Positions 46,657 to 58,596 of a stretch of DNA of 64,000 nucleotides are shown here, in pieces. Positions within the stretch are counted from its first letter, which is position 1, and every line of letters starts with the position of its first letter. Source of the stretch: Ulva prolifera (lineage: Eukaryota > Chlorophyta > Ulvophyceae > Ulvales > Ulvaceae); contig CM041200.1 in NCBI GenBank assembly GCA_023078555.1, positions 4,058,936-4,122,935 on the forward strand. Direction: 5' to 3'. The notes beneath the pieces are model-generated. The model was given only the letters and a program-made list of their open reading frames with translations, had not been told where the DNA came from and did no database searches. Position numbers and translations under genes: made by a program.

Positions 46657-47439
46657 AGGCCGGGATTAATCAGTCAATGCGCCTGTCCGTCCGATGCAAG
46701 ATAATTCTGTTCTAATGAATTGCAATTCAGCGAAGCAATGATCGGCTTACAGCTATTTGATCTTCCCAAGCACGGGTGGTGACATCCATTCATTTCAACA
46801 GACAGCTAAGCACTTAGACATCTCCCTTATCAGCCTTCACTACCTTAAAGTTGTGTAAGCCTGCCCATAGATATTTTCCGTGAGTGTCCATGAACACCTG
46901 CACAGTGCCCAAACTATCTGTGATTCATAGATGACCTGATCGAATCCATGAACACACGCAGTGGGTTGTAAGGTTTGGAGGTATTGTGTGCTCCAGGCAC
47001 ACATCCTGGATACTGTCGAACACAAACACCATCATACTAAAAACCATAATATGATCAAAACTGCTATTGGGTGCTTTCCAGTCCAGCACGCTTGTACGCA
47101 CATGCTTGGGACTAAACAGTGCAGCCGCAGTCAGCAGAGACTGACACAGAGCATGAGATGGACTGAGCGAAACAGAAGCAATGGCAAGTTCAGATGAAGC
47201 ATTTGCAAATCGCATCGTGCGACCGCCTGGCCAACGATCTAATGTTTGGAGCTGCATCGATAGCCGCATCAGAAATGCTATACATGGAAATGCTATACAA
47301 GTCCCAAATACACGGAATCGAGGGCGATTTGCAGCGGAAATGCAGCAATCAAATGCCTTGCTACCAGTGAGGGAAACGGATCGTGCGTTGAACCAAGTGC
47401 TGTAATGGCCATTTACATGAGCCACTTGCAGATACTTTG

Positions 47440-49836
47440 ATGAGTCCTGACGGATACTTTGGCGGACATGCTGCGTGTGCAGGCTGATCTGGTGAGACCG
47501 CACCGTCTTCATACGGTACTGCCCCAACGTGAGTGTTCCACGGGGAACAGGGCTCTCCTCAAAGGCAAAGGAGTGCTCCCCGGCGGCATAGTCCCCCATT
47601 TCAACAACCTGGTCCCAGCATAGCTCTCCTACTGCGTACTTCTTCACACAGCGTAAGCCTTCCACCGCCTCCGGCAGGAAGAACTGGATGCTTTCTTGCT
47701 GTACAGTGCCCTGCTTCACCTGTGCGCACTCCTGAGCCCCTAGGTCTGCTTCGTCAGCAGCAGAAACCAGCTGCAGATCAGTCGGTCATGCTCAGTGTCC
47801 TCAAACAGCTGCAGGTATGCGTCCCACCAAGAGGATTTCGGTAAGCAGCAGGGAGTACACACAGCGGCCTGTACAAGACGCTTGAGCACTCTACAGACAA
47901 AGTAAAAGCACCACATGTCAATGCCACCAGGAAATTCCCAGCTGCTCTTCGGACCTGGCTGAAGTTGCAGGTCACCTGGGCCAAATCACAACACACACAG
48001 CACCACTTGCACGCCTGGGGAGTCATAAATTGCCACAGATAAATACACCACCATGGCTGCAAAGGCGTCACCACACCTGGAGGTCGTCCTTGGACAGCTT
48101 GACACACTCACCACCATCGATTGTGACGACGCTGCCCATCAGTTGCAGCCCAGAGTCGTCCGTCAACACGCGCTCACCGTGCACCCCACCGTCTGAAGAC
48201 GGCATGGACTGCGGAGCGATGGCAGAGCTATGCTGGTACGCGAGCTGCCGGGAATTTGAGGCGGAGGCGTTCCGCAGGGGAGAGGGGTGTGCTGCCTTGT
48301 ATGCCTCAGTTGCGTTCGGAAAGCGCCAGTATGCGCGTGGCCCTGCCAAGATGGGCATATGAATGTCATACTCATGCTCTACAAGCTGTGGTGGCATGAC
48401 GGAGTCATCACCGGACGTGAGAACAGATGATGTGGATCTAGGGCTGTCTGCATGGGATGGGCGAGAATTGGGCGCTGTGTTACTCTTGCTCTCCACCTGT
48501 GCAGCACACTGATGACTTCACCAGCTGCGCTTGGGTCACTGTGTGACATACACGATTCTCCATAAATGCATAAATAAGGCTTCAAAGGACTCATCAAGAA
48601 GCATCAACACATTGTACAGATCGGGAGCTGCCCAGGCACAGTGGTGGAGCGCCCTTGCACAGAACGGGTGCCACTGAAGCACCCCTGTTGCCATGCATGC
48701 AAAAAGCATTGCCAACCATGTATCGACCGATGTATGCTTCTGCCAAGATCGGGCGCGAGGAAGAGTCGTGTACACAGATACTCAAGAAAACAATTGGTAC
48801 TCAGGAAAGCACAAAGCTGTGGACGATGAGGTTGGCAGAGTGGCACCTCAAGCTCTTGGACATCTGCCAGGCGATTCAACGGCTGTCCAGCGTGTGCCAC
48901 ACGCATGCTATCAGAACGTTCAGACCGAGGATGTAGTGGAACATTCTCGGGAATAGCCGACAAGCTAGCATGGCTTGCTGTTGTAGACCCACGACGGGAC
49001 TTGACACGAATGCCACGCCCGCCCTTCTTTTGCTCCATCACAGCAATGTCCTGTAATGAGACAACTGGCAGGCCCTCCGGAACAGGGGGAGGCGTGCTGA
49101 GGGGCATGTCATCTGGTACAGCATACTCGGCTGCATCGCCATCTGCAGTGTGCGGATGATTGGCACCTGGTAAGTCTGTGACATCAACAAATTCGCCGGA
49201 CTCAGGCACATCAGGCAAATCGGTGGGCCTTGTGTTTGCAGTAGTGCCACCTGAACATCAGTAAGACATCTGAACAAGCCATGGATGGGAGACATGGTAG
49301 ACAGACCGAGAGTACAGATCTGTGACGTAACACCAGTGAATGACGCATTGTGAGTGGGACCCGACACGAATCAAAATCGACTATCCCTTACCTGTGCTTG
49401 ATGGATGGCCCTTCTTGCCTAGCGATGACGTTTGATTCAGCTGCCGTAGTGCACTCTCAGTGAGGAGAGCGTTAGGATTTGCGCTGTCAGAGCGCGCGCC
49501 GTGGTCCTTCGGGGACATGGCGTCACCAAATGAGTCGAGTGAAGTTTCAACTGCTGGCTTTAACGCGGCGTGAACGGCGTCTGAGGAAACCGTGCTGTGT
49601 GCATCAGTTGTGCTTGCTTCGGGATGCGGAGCTTGCACGGCTTCCGCGCCCGCCTCGTCCATCACGGCGGGAGCAGCCGTCTCATCGTGTTTGGATTGTC
49701 CTGACTCGTTCATATGTATTGGCTGCGCCGTCCCGCTTTGTTGCTGTGTCGTCAAGCATCCACCCATCGAATGGTTCTCCTGGGCAAAACGCAGTGGCAT
49801 TGCACCAGAAACATTCATTTGCATGAGCAGATGCAC
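47440..49836 (-). CDS. Uncharacterised multi-exon protein with low-complexity N-terminal half
   Basis: Minus-strand exons are approximately 49392-49836, 48847-49250, a short one near 48540-48630, 48079-48497, and one ending near 47500 that starts at about 47768. Exon 1 starts with MHLLMQMNVSGAMPLRFAQ and has Ser/Ala/His-rich low complexity. Exon 2 holds a basic patch (KKGGRGIRVKSRRG). The short exon reads LYNVLMLLDESFEALFMHLW. Exon 4 has HEYDIHMPILAGPRAYWRFP, the most structured-looking part. The last recognised exon has FLPEAVEGLRCVKKYAVGEL and then ESPVPRGTLTLGQYRMK. No family was recognised. The C-terminus is not fixed: the open frame runs on to 46925, but a TGTAA-type signal at 47413 suggests an earlier end. 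Confidence 0.55.
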
Positions 49837-51194
49837 TTCGCGACGAAGAGAAATCGTTCACGACTGCTTAAATATCTTGCCAACTCTTCTAGATGAGGCG
49901 CACCGGAGGTGACCTGATCCAAGAGAACCTGCGCGGCCGAGGCTCACCCGCACTAAACACGCTATGCTACCGTAAAAATTGCTACACTAATACCGTCCAG
50001 CTACTACAGTAGTGCATATAGCTTGGAATACTGCACTCTGTAAATCAATCGTTACGATTGACCTTTGACAGTTGGTTCTTTTTCATCAGCCGGGCGCTCA
50101 AGCAGCATGAAGCATGGCACGGTGCCACTGCAAGCGTAGTCTGAACTTTGAACCTTCGCCGCATTGCAAGGCCAGGATCCACAGGCTCTTGGTCGTTATC
50201 CAAGACACGAGCTGAGTCGGCATGTCGGCACATGCATCGTTGCATCATCCCAGCAAGACACCTCGACACTTTACTGGGCCGGATCGACAGCCCATGGACA
50301 TGCGTGTAATGGGGACTTCACACCGTTGAAAATTGCATAGTTCGTGATTGTTGAGGGCACCATCATGCTGCCTAGTCCTTGCCCTAACTCGACGGCCGCT
50401 GCCATGATGTCCCGTGCGTGAGCATGAGCATGCCAATGGACAAAGGCATCGATCGAGAATGACTATGGCATGGCTCGTGACATACGCGTTGCATCTTGCA
50501 CATCCCAAGCGCGTATGTGAGACCCTGCATCCATTGCCAGATTAAGAGATGTGCACATATGTGTCTGAAAGCTTGGTTTTGTAGCAGCCTCTGATCAGGG
50601 CGCTTGCTAGACCGCTGGCCTTGCATCGACTGGAGCTGCACGGATTGATGAAGATAGCACGATAGTCGTGAATGCACTTGTTTGCACCCAAGGTGTGAGG
50701 TTGATGAATAATGGTAGAACAACACGATAGTTGGCCGGAACGAGATCTCGAACCGCTTTGGATGCACGCAACGCACACCAACATCACATGCAAATTCAGT
50801 GCGCCATACCTGCCATTCCATGTGCGGAATGATGTTAAGCTGCCCTCATGATTTTTACGGCGAATAAATGCACAGCTTTGCAAATCTGGTACAGAATCAC
50901 GTGCATGGCAGGCCAAATGCGGCGCCGCGGTTGCCCTGGCCATCTGGATAGCTCTTGCTCAGTGGAAAGGCCAGTGATGGGGCGGTGTTGCGGCGAATTC
51001 GAGAGATCCGCAACAGTCAGCTCAACGTCGTTGGCGTAAGGGTTGGGCCGAGCCGGTGGTTGCGCAGCATCACGTATACTCCTTGCGCGAACGCAGCGGC
51101 GACCTTGGTCCAACCGCAGTGGGACAATCGACACCAGCAGCACGGCCAGGTGCCGCAAAAAGCGAAGATTGCTTATATATAGTGTGAAGGAGCT
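49837..51194. other. Divergent intergenic region, about 1.3 kb, no gene seen
   Basis: This interval lies between the 5' ends of two divergently transcribed genes, so it should contain both promoters. Minus-strand frames at 50384-50943 have no conserved features. A TATATATAG-like sequence at about 51174-51182 lies 15-20 bases upstream of the ATG at 51195; it is too close to the start codon to be a standard TATA box unless the leader is very short. Confidence 0.4.
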
Positions 51195-53849
51195 ATGTTT
51201 AGTGCTTCTCGAGGTTGCTCAGGCCTTGCCGGGCACCCTGCCAAGAGTGGTGTAGGCGGTTGCAGCACAGCAATTCGGAGAGGAGTACGCTGCAACGCAA
51301 GACACAGGCGTCCAGGTATGTATGCGGATTACTGTACATTCACATTGTAGCTTTTGTATTGCGCCGGTCGAGCTGTGTTCAGTCACCAGCCTGTACAGGT
51401 TTGCTCGCGTCCCCTCACCTGGTAGTTCAGCTGGGCCGGATTCCGCGGAAAAGCTGTGCCTGTATAAGAACTGAATAGTATCGATGTAGTCCCGTTCGCA
51501 TGAAATGCATGCGCCAATGTGTTTAACTGCTGGCAGTGCCATCTGATTTCACGAAGAGCGATGATCTGACTATTTACAAGTCTATCCTGCCGTATGATGT
51601 AATTACAGCTATATTCTAGCTGATGTAGAGGCCGTACAGCCATACGGGACTGGCAGTCGCGTCCTCGCCTCGTCAGACACATTCAAAGATCAAACGTCAC
51701 AACGCGCAGTTGCACATACCCAGACATTCGTAAGCGTGATCCTCATGCAGACTATGCAAGTCGAAGGTCGGGCAGTGATGAGGAGAATGTGCGCCGGGCC
51801 AGCCGGGGTAACATATCCAGCGTTCGTGCGTCCAGTCCCGACACGGCCTCTGCCAGGGATGCATCCTGGGGTTGGGGACGCGAGCAGAACGGCAGGAGCA
51901 GCAATTCTCACGATTCTAATGGAGGAGCACCCATTGACCCTCGGTCGCGCCAGCGTCGATCAGCCAATTATGCATCGCGCAGGTCTAGCTCTGATCCAGA
52001 AAACAACAGGCGTCGTTCATCCTCTCCTGGGCCCTCTTTCTTTGATAACCCAGCTCCAACCTCCCCATCTCCGTCGCCTTCCAGAAACGGTGGGCCACCT
52101 GTTGACCCCCGGGTCCAGCGCCGCCGATCCATTGACTATGTATCGCGGCGAAATGGCTCCAGCAACGGTGCAGCACGTCGGCGCTCCGCCACCAGCCCAT
52201 CTCCCGGACCTGCGCAGGACCAGAGCAGCACTCCGTCATCGTCTCCCACCCGCAGCACCCCACATATCGACCCGCGGGTGCTCCGGCGCCGGTCAATCGA
52301 CTACGCCGCCCGTCGGACCGGCTCCAACAGCTCCGCTTCGCAACATGGCACCGCCTCCCCCAGCAGGCCCTCCGGCGGCCCCCCCATCGACCCCCGCGCC
52401 AGGCAGAGGCGGTCAGCCGACTACGCATCCCGCCGCAGTAGTTCATCACCCAGTAGCCGGCCGGCAGCAAGTCCTCTAGGCGAGTCAGCGCCGCAGAGCC
52501 CTGCGGGGTCCCCATCCCCATACCGGGACCCCCGCGTCCGCAGGCGGGGATCCGTGGACTACGCCTCTCGCCGCAGCAGCTCAGACGGCGGCAGCGCCCG
52601 CCGGCGCAGTTCCTCCAGCCGCACGCCCACGGCCTCAACGAGACGCGCCGCCGCATCTCGCGCCGCCCCGGCGGAGAGCCCCAGTGTCCACCAGCGCCAT
52701 TCGGTCGATTACAGCGGCCGCAGGGGCGCGCAGGACTCCGATGCGAGCCGCAGGTTCGTCGCGCCCGCTGCGGCCGCCGCCACCGGGCAGCCCCCGGTCC
52801 ACCGGAAATCAGCCGACTACGCCTCGCGCCGATCCGGCGGAGACGAAGAGAACCAGCGGCGGCGGTCCGCCGACTCGCGGGAGGCTCCCCGCGAGCCGTC
52901 GGCGGCCGCGCCGAGCGCCGCGTCGCCGCCGCGGCGGCAATCCACAACCCGACGCCGCAGTACGCCGGACTACGCGGCGCGTCGAGGCGGTGAGGTCACG
53001 CGGCGGCGGTCATCCGTCCACTCGCGTTCGCCACCTGCGCGGAGAGGCACCGCACCGGCGGGCGTGCCGGCCGACGCTCGCTCGAACAATGGCGGCGGTG
53101 CCCAGCCGTACATTGCGCGCAAGGCGATCCCGTCGTACGAGTCCCGCCGATCGCGCGACTTTGCGCAGCGGCGGCGCAGCATGCGCTACACGATGAAGGA
53201 GGTCCGCTCTGCGCTGGAGGCTCACAACCGGCGGACAGGTGTGCACCCCACATGCAACTGGTCGTGCGCTATGCTGTGTAGCCGAGCTGTTCGTCCACAG
53301 CGCCACAAAGTTCCGCAGCGAGGCCGATGCGCCCATGCGATGCTGACAGGGTGATGCCCATGCATTCTGCTTGTGCAATCGCCATGGGTGCTTAGGGCCG
53401 CTCACAAGCTGACGGCTACTGTGGTGTGACCGCATGCAGACAGCAGAACTGTTCCATGTACATGTGCAGGGCCCGTGACGAAGGGTCGTGCGCTTGCGGA
53501 CGTGGTGCCGGGTGCCATTCTTGCGGATGTCAATACGAAATTTCTCGAGAAGGCATCACGTGCGTGTGGGGTGTGTGCAGCTGGCGGCCGCATCTCGCCA
53601 CCGCCGATTCCCGGCAGCTCCGTCTTGGATGTGCCTTTTGTGGACTATGGCGCGCACGCATTGCGCTCGATCGAGGGCCTCCTGGACACGCTGTGCGAGA
53701 TCGCTAAGCTGCCCGCGGACGAGATCAAGCGTACCCCACCCCCCCGAAGCGTGCTGCGCCGGGACAGCGATGATGCGGCAAAGGGCGCTCTGAGGTCTCT
53801 TTCTGGCATTGCGAGTCTGATTGTGGAGAAGGCTCCAGTGTCGTGGTAG
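51195..53849 (+). CDS. DYASRR-repeat protein with transit-peptide-like start, novel architecture
   Basis: Exons 51195-51315, 51724-53238 and 53470-53849 join exactly in phase to give 671 residues. Residues 1-38 (MFSASRGCSGLAGHPAKSGV and so on to GVRCNA) lack acidic residues and are Ser/Gly/Arg-rich, like a chloroplast transit peptide with a possible processing site at VRCNA. Residues about 41-540 hold at least nine copies of a loose repeat, DPRxRxRRSxDYASRR followed by Ser-rich linkers, spaced 35-60 residues. The last 120 residues look globular (DVNTKFLEKASRACGVCAAG, GAHALRSIEGLLDTLCEIAK). The RRxS sites fit basophilic kinases. No family was recognised. A role as a multivalent RNA- or membrane-binding scaffold is only inference. 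Third-position GC rises sharply through exon 2. TGTAA lies at 54070. Confidence 0.75.
51732..53190 (+). repeat. Array of diverged DYASRR protein repeats
   Basis: Copies of the core read DYASRR, NYASRR, DYVSRR, DYAARR, DYASRR, DYASRR, DYSGRR, DYASRR and DYAARR in order from about 51747 to 52985, with a decayed tenth (SYESRR) near 53140. Most are preceded by RRRS or RRS and, in the first half, by PIDPR or VDPR. The DNA is diverged at synonymous sites, so the array is old and held by protein-level selection rather than being a recent satellite. Confidence 0.8.
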
Positions 53850-55491
53850 GTTGCGTGGCCGGAGGGGTGGTGGGATTGCCGGCCACAGGCCGCTGGCAGC
53901 ATAATTTCAGAAGTAATGCACCGGATTCGGTCGCCTTTATGATGGGCCTGCGTGTACATTGGGCGTGATAGGAGCAGGCCAGGTGGCGCCGCGTGCCGGG
54001 TGGGCCGTGAGTGAACCTGTCGCTGGAGGTGTGATCTCGCGGGGCCAACTTTACGGCACACACTGGTCGTGTAAAGTCTGCCAGAAACATGAGCGTGTCG
54101 TGTACTGCGGATACCGGTGCCTTGCTCAGGGGGGTCGTGTGAGGACTGGTCCGCACAGCTCTAGAAGCACTGGGCGCGGCCGCTACATGGAGAAGTGCGG
54201 ACCTTATTTTTCATTCCGCACGGGTTGTTTCGAAACGCAACGGCTGCAGGGATATCTCCTCTATCCAAGCAATAGTGACCGCAAGCATTGAGGCAGGTGG
54301 TGTTGAAGAGGCTGACATGTCAGACCTCGACCTACTGAGGTTAGCTGCCTACCGATACAACGGGAGTTGTGCGCTGAGTGCTGAACGTAGTGGATTAGCG
54401 CTATGATTACTGTGTCATAATAAAAGATCTTGTACACCGTCAGACTTGGGACAGTTTGTAAACACAACAAGACAGCAACGACCTCTTCAGGTGTCGCACG
54501 GAGAACACAGTCGAGCTCAGGCAAGCATGCAACTCTCACATTCGTGTTATGGTAAGACTGGTCAGCCTGCAACAAACATAGCGACCATCATGGCACTGTG
54601 GCACAAACATTGCTGCATTACAGACAAGACACCTGCCTTCTTAGCTCTCTGCAGACTGTACGATCGTCGCAGCCTCAGAGCAAACCAGTCACCTCAGGTC
54701 TGGCGCTCATTTTGTTGCTTGAAGCAAGTGGCGAACTGCTTGTATCAGACCTGGCACAAGGTGGCCTTGGCGTGGTGTGATCTCGCTCACCTGTAGCCAC
54801 ATCTTCATGACGGCCGATATAACAAATGTTGCCAGTGCTGTGTCAGAGAGAAAACTCGGACAGCATATGCGCACTGCCCTGCATGCCCACATGTTCCAGC
54901 CCCAGGGTCGCAACGCAACACCGCACAGGCCCACGCCTCATCGTATGCACGACAGCGACCACGCCCAATGTTGAAGACGGGCACAACCCTTGTGGATTGC
55001 GAGATGCACATCCCGCAAGAGGACTGTTGGTCCCTGTGCCACGAGTGTTGGCCATGCGAACGCAAACTTGCAATGGGCACACATCCCCACTGGACACACT
55101 TGAGAGTCTCGCGCACGCTTATTGCCCATGTTCAGCGCATGCGCGCATGCCGTTTGCACCCGCGCACATGCGGCAAGTGGCGCCCCGGTTGACCAAGGCG
55201 TGCTCACCCACAGTGTCTTCAAGGGGTACCAATCTGCCGAGTCCGGCAGCAAACGTTGTATCATGCCCCAGAGCGTCGCAATACAGAGCGCAGCTGCGGA
55301 GCGTGCCGACGAATGAAGCAGCTAGACTACATAGATGCGGTAGCGGTGCTCTTGTCCCGACGGCCTGTCGATACCTTGTCATGGAGTGAAATTGCACTTG
55401 ATGTGCGGCAGAAACCCAGAAGACGCTGCTTTCGACGTACCTTCCCCGATGACGTAGTTAAAGCTCACTTGTAATTGCCGGACGGCGAGCC
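53850..55491. other. Intergenic, about 1.6 kb, no gene supported
   Basis: Open frames on both strands are short and low in conserved features. Frames on the minus strand at 54843-55397 are Cys/His/Ala-rich without a clear motif. The left end carries the 3' region of the repeat-protein gene, the right end the promoter of SF3A1. Confidence 0.4.
54070..54074 (+). promoter_or_regulatory. Putative TGTAA poly(A) signal of the DYASRR-repeat gene
   Basis: TGTAA lies about 220 bases after the stop at 53849. Confidence 0.4.
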
Positions 55492-58400
55492 ATGACAGAG
55501 CTGGGTGACACAAATGGCTCACAGGCCGTGGTCGCCGTTGACACTGTCAGGTCAGCTAAATTACCCGCCCCGCAGCTCGATGTCGTCGAAACACAGACAA
55601 GGGCTATTGGCCTGATCATCCCTCCTCATGATATACGTGTGATCATAGATAAAACAGCAGATTTCGTGGCAAAGAATGGTGCGACGCTGCCACATGCAAG
55701 GAGCAAGTGCAGGCCCATTGATGGGGCACGTGTCGACAAAGGCTTCAGCATAAGGCATCTACAGGGACGGCGTTTGAGCAGAAAATTCTTGCTCAACCGA
55801 GCAATGACAGCAGGAGAAAATTCAACTTCTTGAACTCAACAGACCCTTATCACAAGTACTACAAGTACAAGATCACGGAAGCGAAAGATGGACCAGAAGC
55901 AGCCAAAGCTCAGTTTGAAGCAGCCGGAGGCACGGGGGCAACCCCCTCTGGAGTAGATGAGCAAGATAAACAGGAGGAAGAAGCACCGCCACCAACCCAA
56001 GAACTTCGAAAACCAGACGATGAAAAGTATGCAGTGCACGTTCCTGCAGGTCTTAGTTTCCAGGTGCCCTCTCTTCACACCATCACGGGTCTCCGCACGT
56101 GAAGCTGAGGTTTGGCAGGTTACAAGCTCTGACGCCCTGCAGGAACTCGACATCATCAAACTGACGGCTCAGTTTGTCGCCTTGAACGGCTCAAGTTTTC
56201 TTAGTGGTCTGAAGTCCCGCGAAGAGAACAAAAGAGAGTTCCACTTTCTCAAGGAGAATCATAGCCTCAACCTGTTCTTCAAACGCCTGACTGATGCATA
56301 CTCAGCAGTACGACTTGACAGCAAGGAAGCGCTCGTGCGCCTCAACGAAGATGCAACCGACGCCAACGCAGTTCTGCAAAGGTGCGCTGTGTCCTGAGGC
56401 AAGTGCATCAGTCGGAATCGCTGCCTGGAAACCACGTCATCCGCTGCAGCCTTGGAGAACCCACCACCATGTCCCTGGGCTGCCAGCCAAGCCTGTTGTC
56501 ACCCTGCTTTACCGCAGCGGAGGCCTGGTCCTGAAAGATACTTGCAGGCTCGTTTGCTGTATGTGCTTCTGTGTTGACCCGATCAGGCCCTTGCAAGTCT
56601 GTTCGAAGTTGATGGCAACCGCTTGTGCCTGAAGGTGCCTTCAGAGGCTAGAGTGGAACCGCGCCAAAGAGTCGGAGGCTGACGAGGCGCGCGTTGAGAG
56701 GGAGCGGGAGCGCATGGCGATGCTCCTGATAGACTGGCACGACTTCTCGGTCGTGCGCACGATCGATTTTGACGAATCTGAAGACCTGACGCTCCTCGGG
56801 CCGCCAGTGAACAAGCAGAACGTCATTCAGATGAACCGCGGCGCGGACGCAGAGGACGACGGTGAGCCTCCTCCTCACTCTGCTTGCCAGCATCCTCTCG
56901 TGTGTCCAGCTAGTCACTTGGTCGGCTAGAGGCCTCTGCTGGCGGGCGGTTCATGCACGTGTTCCTGTTCAAATGTAGAGTTTAGCCCTTGAAACACCCC
57001 GGCAGGTGTCAACCAAACATCATTGTTCATCGTCTGCGCCAGCATCACGCCGTTTTGATGTCATCCCGAGCAGCGTGCTGTCGCTCGCTTGAGGTCATCG
57101 TGTGCTCGTCCACCGTGGCAGCACTGGAGGCCTAATTCCCGACCTGATCTGCAGGAATGGACGCAACGGACGTGCCGGCGGCGGGTGGAGCTGCGCCGGC
57201 GCCGCCTGCAACAGGGGCAGTGTCAGCTGCAGCAGACGATGAGGAGGCGGCGCTCATCGCCGCCGGGCAGTCGGCGATGCCCGGCCCCCCTGCCGCCGCA
57301 CCACTCGCCCCTCCCCCCGCCCCCATGGCTCCGGACTCCGCCGCAGGGCAGGTCCTTGTGGCTGCAGACGATGAGGACGGCCCCATCAAGGTGCGGAGCA
57401 TACTTGCACCGCCATACGGGTGAACAACCGACCGGGGCGGTCCGTTGACGTGAATACATGTGGCGTCCGTCATGAAGTGCAGATGTTGCCGTGTCGTGTG
57501 GTACCTCATGCGTGTCGCTCCGTGCCTGTGTTGTTCCAGGTGTGAGTGCTGTGGCTTTGTTTTACTGTGCTCGCTTCTGCTAACAGCGCTCACGCACCCG
57601 CGCTTGCTGAGACTGGTTCGTCAGCACCTGTCCCTGTGCTAGGCATCGACGGTCACCGAGGTTCATAGGAGAACAGTCCTCCAGATGAGTCCGGTCGGTC
57701 GTGCCAGCAGACGCGAGTGCAAAGATTGCATGAGCGCCGGCCATCGCATGCCACAACGCCAAGACAGACTGCCGATCACCGAAAGTAGACGCTTTGGGCG
57801 GCTGCATGTCTGCTTGTTTGGAACATGCAGGACATCCTCAAGGCCCCCCTGTGCGCCGCACCGGCAGAGTGCGTGTCTGTGTGGATGTCCGGGTGCATAT
57901 ATCGCGAGAAGCAGTGCTGCATGGGTGGCGCGTGTGCAGGTTGTGAAGGACTACACGCGGACCGAGGGTGGCCAGGAGTACGACCCTGCCAAGTATGCGG
58001 TGTCGCCCATCACCGGCGAGCTTGTGTTGCTGACAGAGATGCAGGAGCACATGAGAATCAACCTGATCGACCCCAAGTGGAAGGACCAGCGCGAGGCGAT
58101 GCTGGCCAAGATCAAGGAGACTACCAAGGCCTCTGATACGGAGATCATGTCGAATCTAAACCGCCTCGCCGGCACCCGGCCAGACGTGTTTGGCAGCACC
58201 TCGCAGCTGCGTAGTGCGATAGGGGAGGCGGCAGGGGCGGGGGGGGCGCTCGCGCGCGACGGCCCGGCGGCGCCGAAAGCGCCTCCACTGCCAAAGGGGC
58301 AAACGCCGATGCTGGCGCCCCTGCCGGCTGCGCCGGCGGGAGTAGCGACGATGAAGCCACCTCCCCCCCCGGCGTGGACAGGGGGAGCGCCGAAGCCACA

Positions 58401-58524
58401 GGGACCGCCGCCGGGGGCGCCTCCGGCTCTGCCGCCGCCGCCCGGCGCTCTGCCGCGGCCGGCACCGCTGCCTGCGCCGCAGCCACCCCCAGGCGAGCCG
58501 GACCCAAAGCGGCAACGGACTTGA
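55492..58524 (+). CDS. SF3A1: Splicing factor 3A subunit 1 (SF3A1/Prp21), lacking the C-terminal ubiquitin-like domain
   Basis: Six exons join in phase: 55492-55678, 55765-56063, 56143-56381, 56647-56861, 57155-57390 and 57940-58524, giving 586 residues. Two SURP modules are present: IIDKTADFVAKNGTAFEQKI followed by KFNFLNSTDPYHKYYKYKI, and ELDIIKLTAQFVALNGSSFL followed by HFLKENHSLNLFF. The SF3A3-binding charged helix (RLEWNRAKESEADEARVERE), LIDWHDFSVVRTIDF and YDPAKYAVSPITGELV with MQEHMRINLIDPKW follow as usual. SF3A1 belongs to the U2 snRNP SF3a complex and its SURP2 binds SF3A3. Plant and animal orthologs are about 785-793 residues and end in a ubiquitin-like domain that contacts U1 snRNA; this one stops at PDPKRQRT, exactly where the linker to that domain starts. 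TGTAA follows at 58592. Confidence 0.92.
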
Positions 58525-58591
58525 GGCTGTCTCAAGCCGTCAAGCGTGGACAAAGCTTAGCAAATCATGCTTCTGGGCATGTGCTATCACT

Positions 58592-58596
58592 TGTAA
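58592..58596 (+). promoter_or_regulatory. Putative TGTAA poly(A) signal of SF3A1
   Basis: TGTAA lies about 70 bases after the TGA stop, which supports 58524 as the true end of the coding region. Confidence 0.55.

Noticed and set aside
46925-47440. Extension of the minus-strand exon at 47.5-47.77 kb down to 46925
   Set aside because: The open frame continues but composition changes after about 47500 and a TGTAA-type signal lies at 47413, so the extension is more likely intron or 3' untranslated sequence.
51985-52947. 320-codon minus-strand open frame, Arg/Gly/Ala/Trp-rich
   Set aside because: Antisense of the Arg/Ser-rich DYASRR repeats; its apparent regularity comes from the repeat on the other strand.
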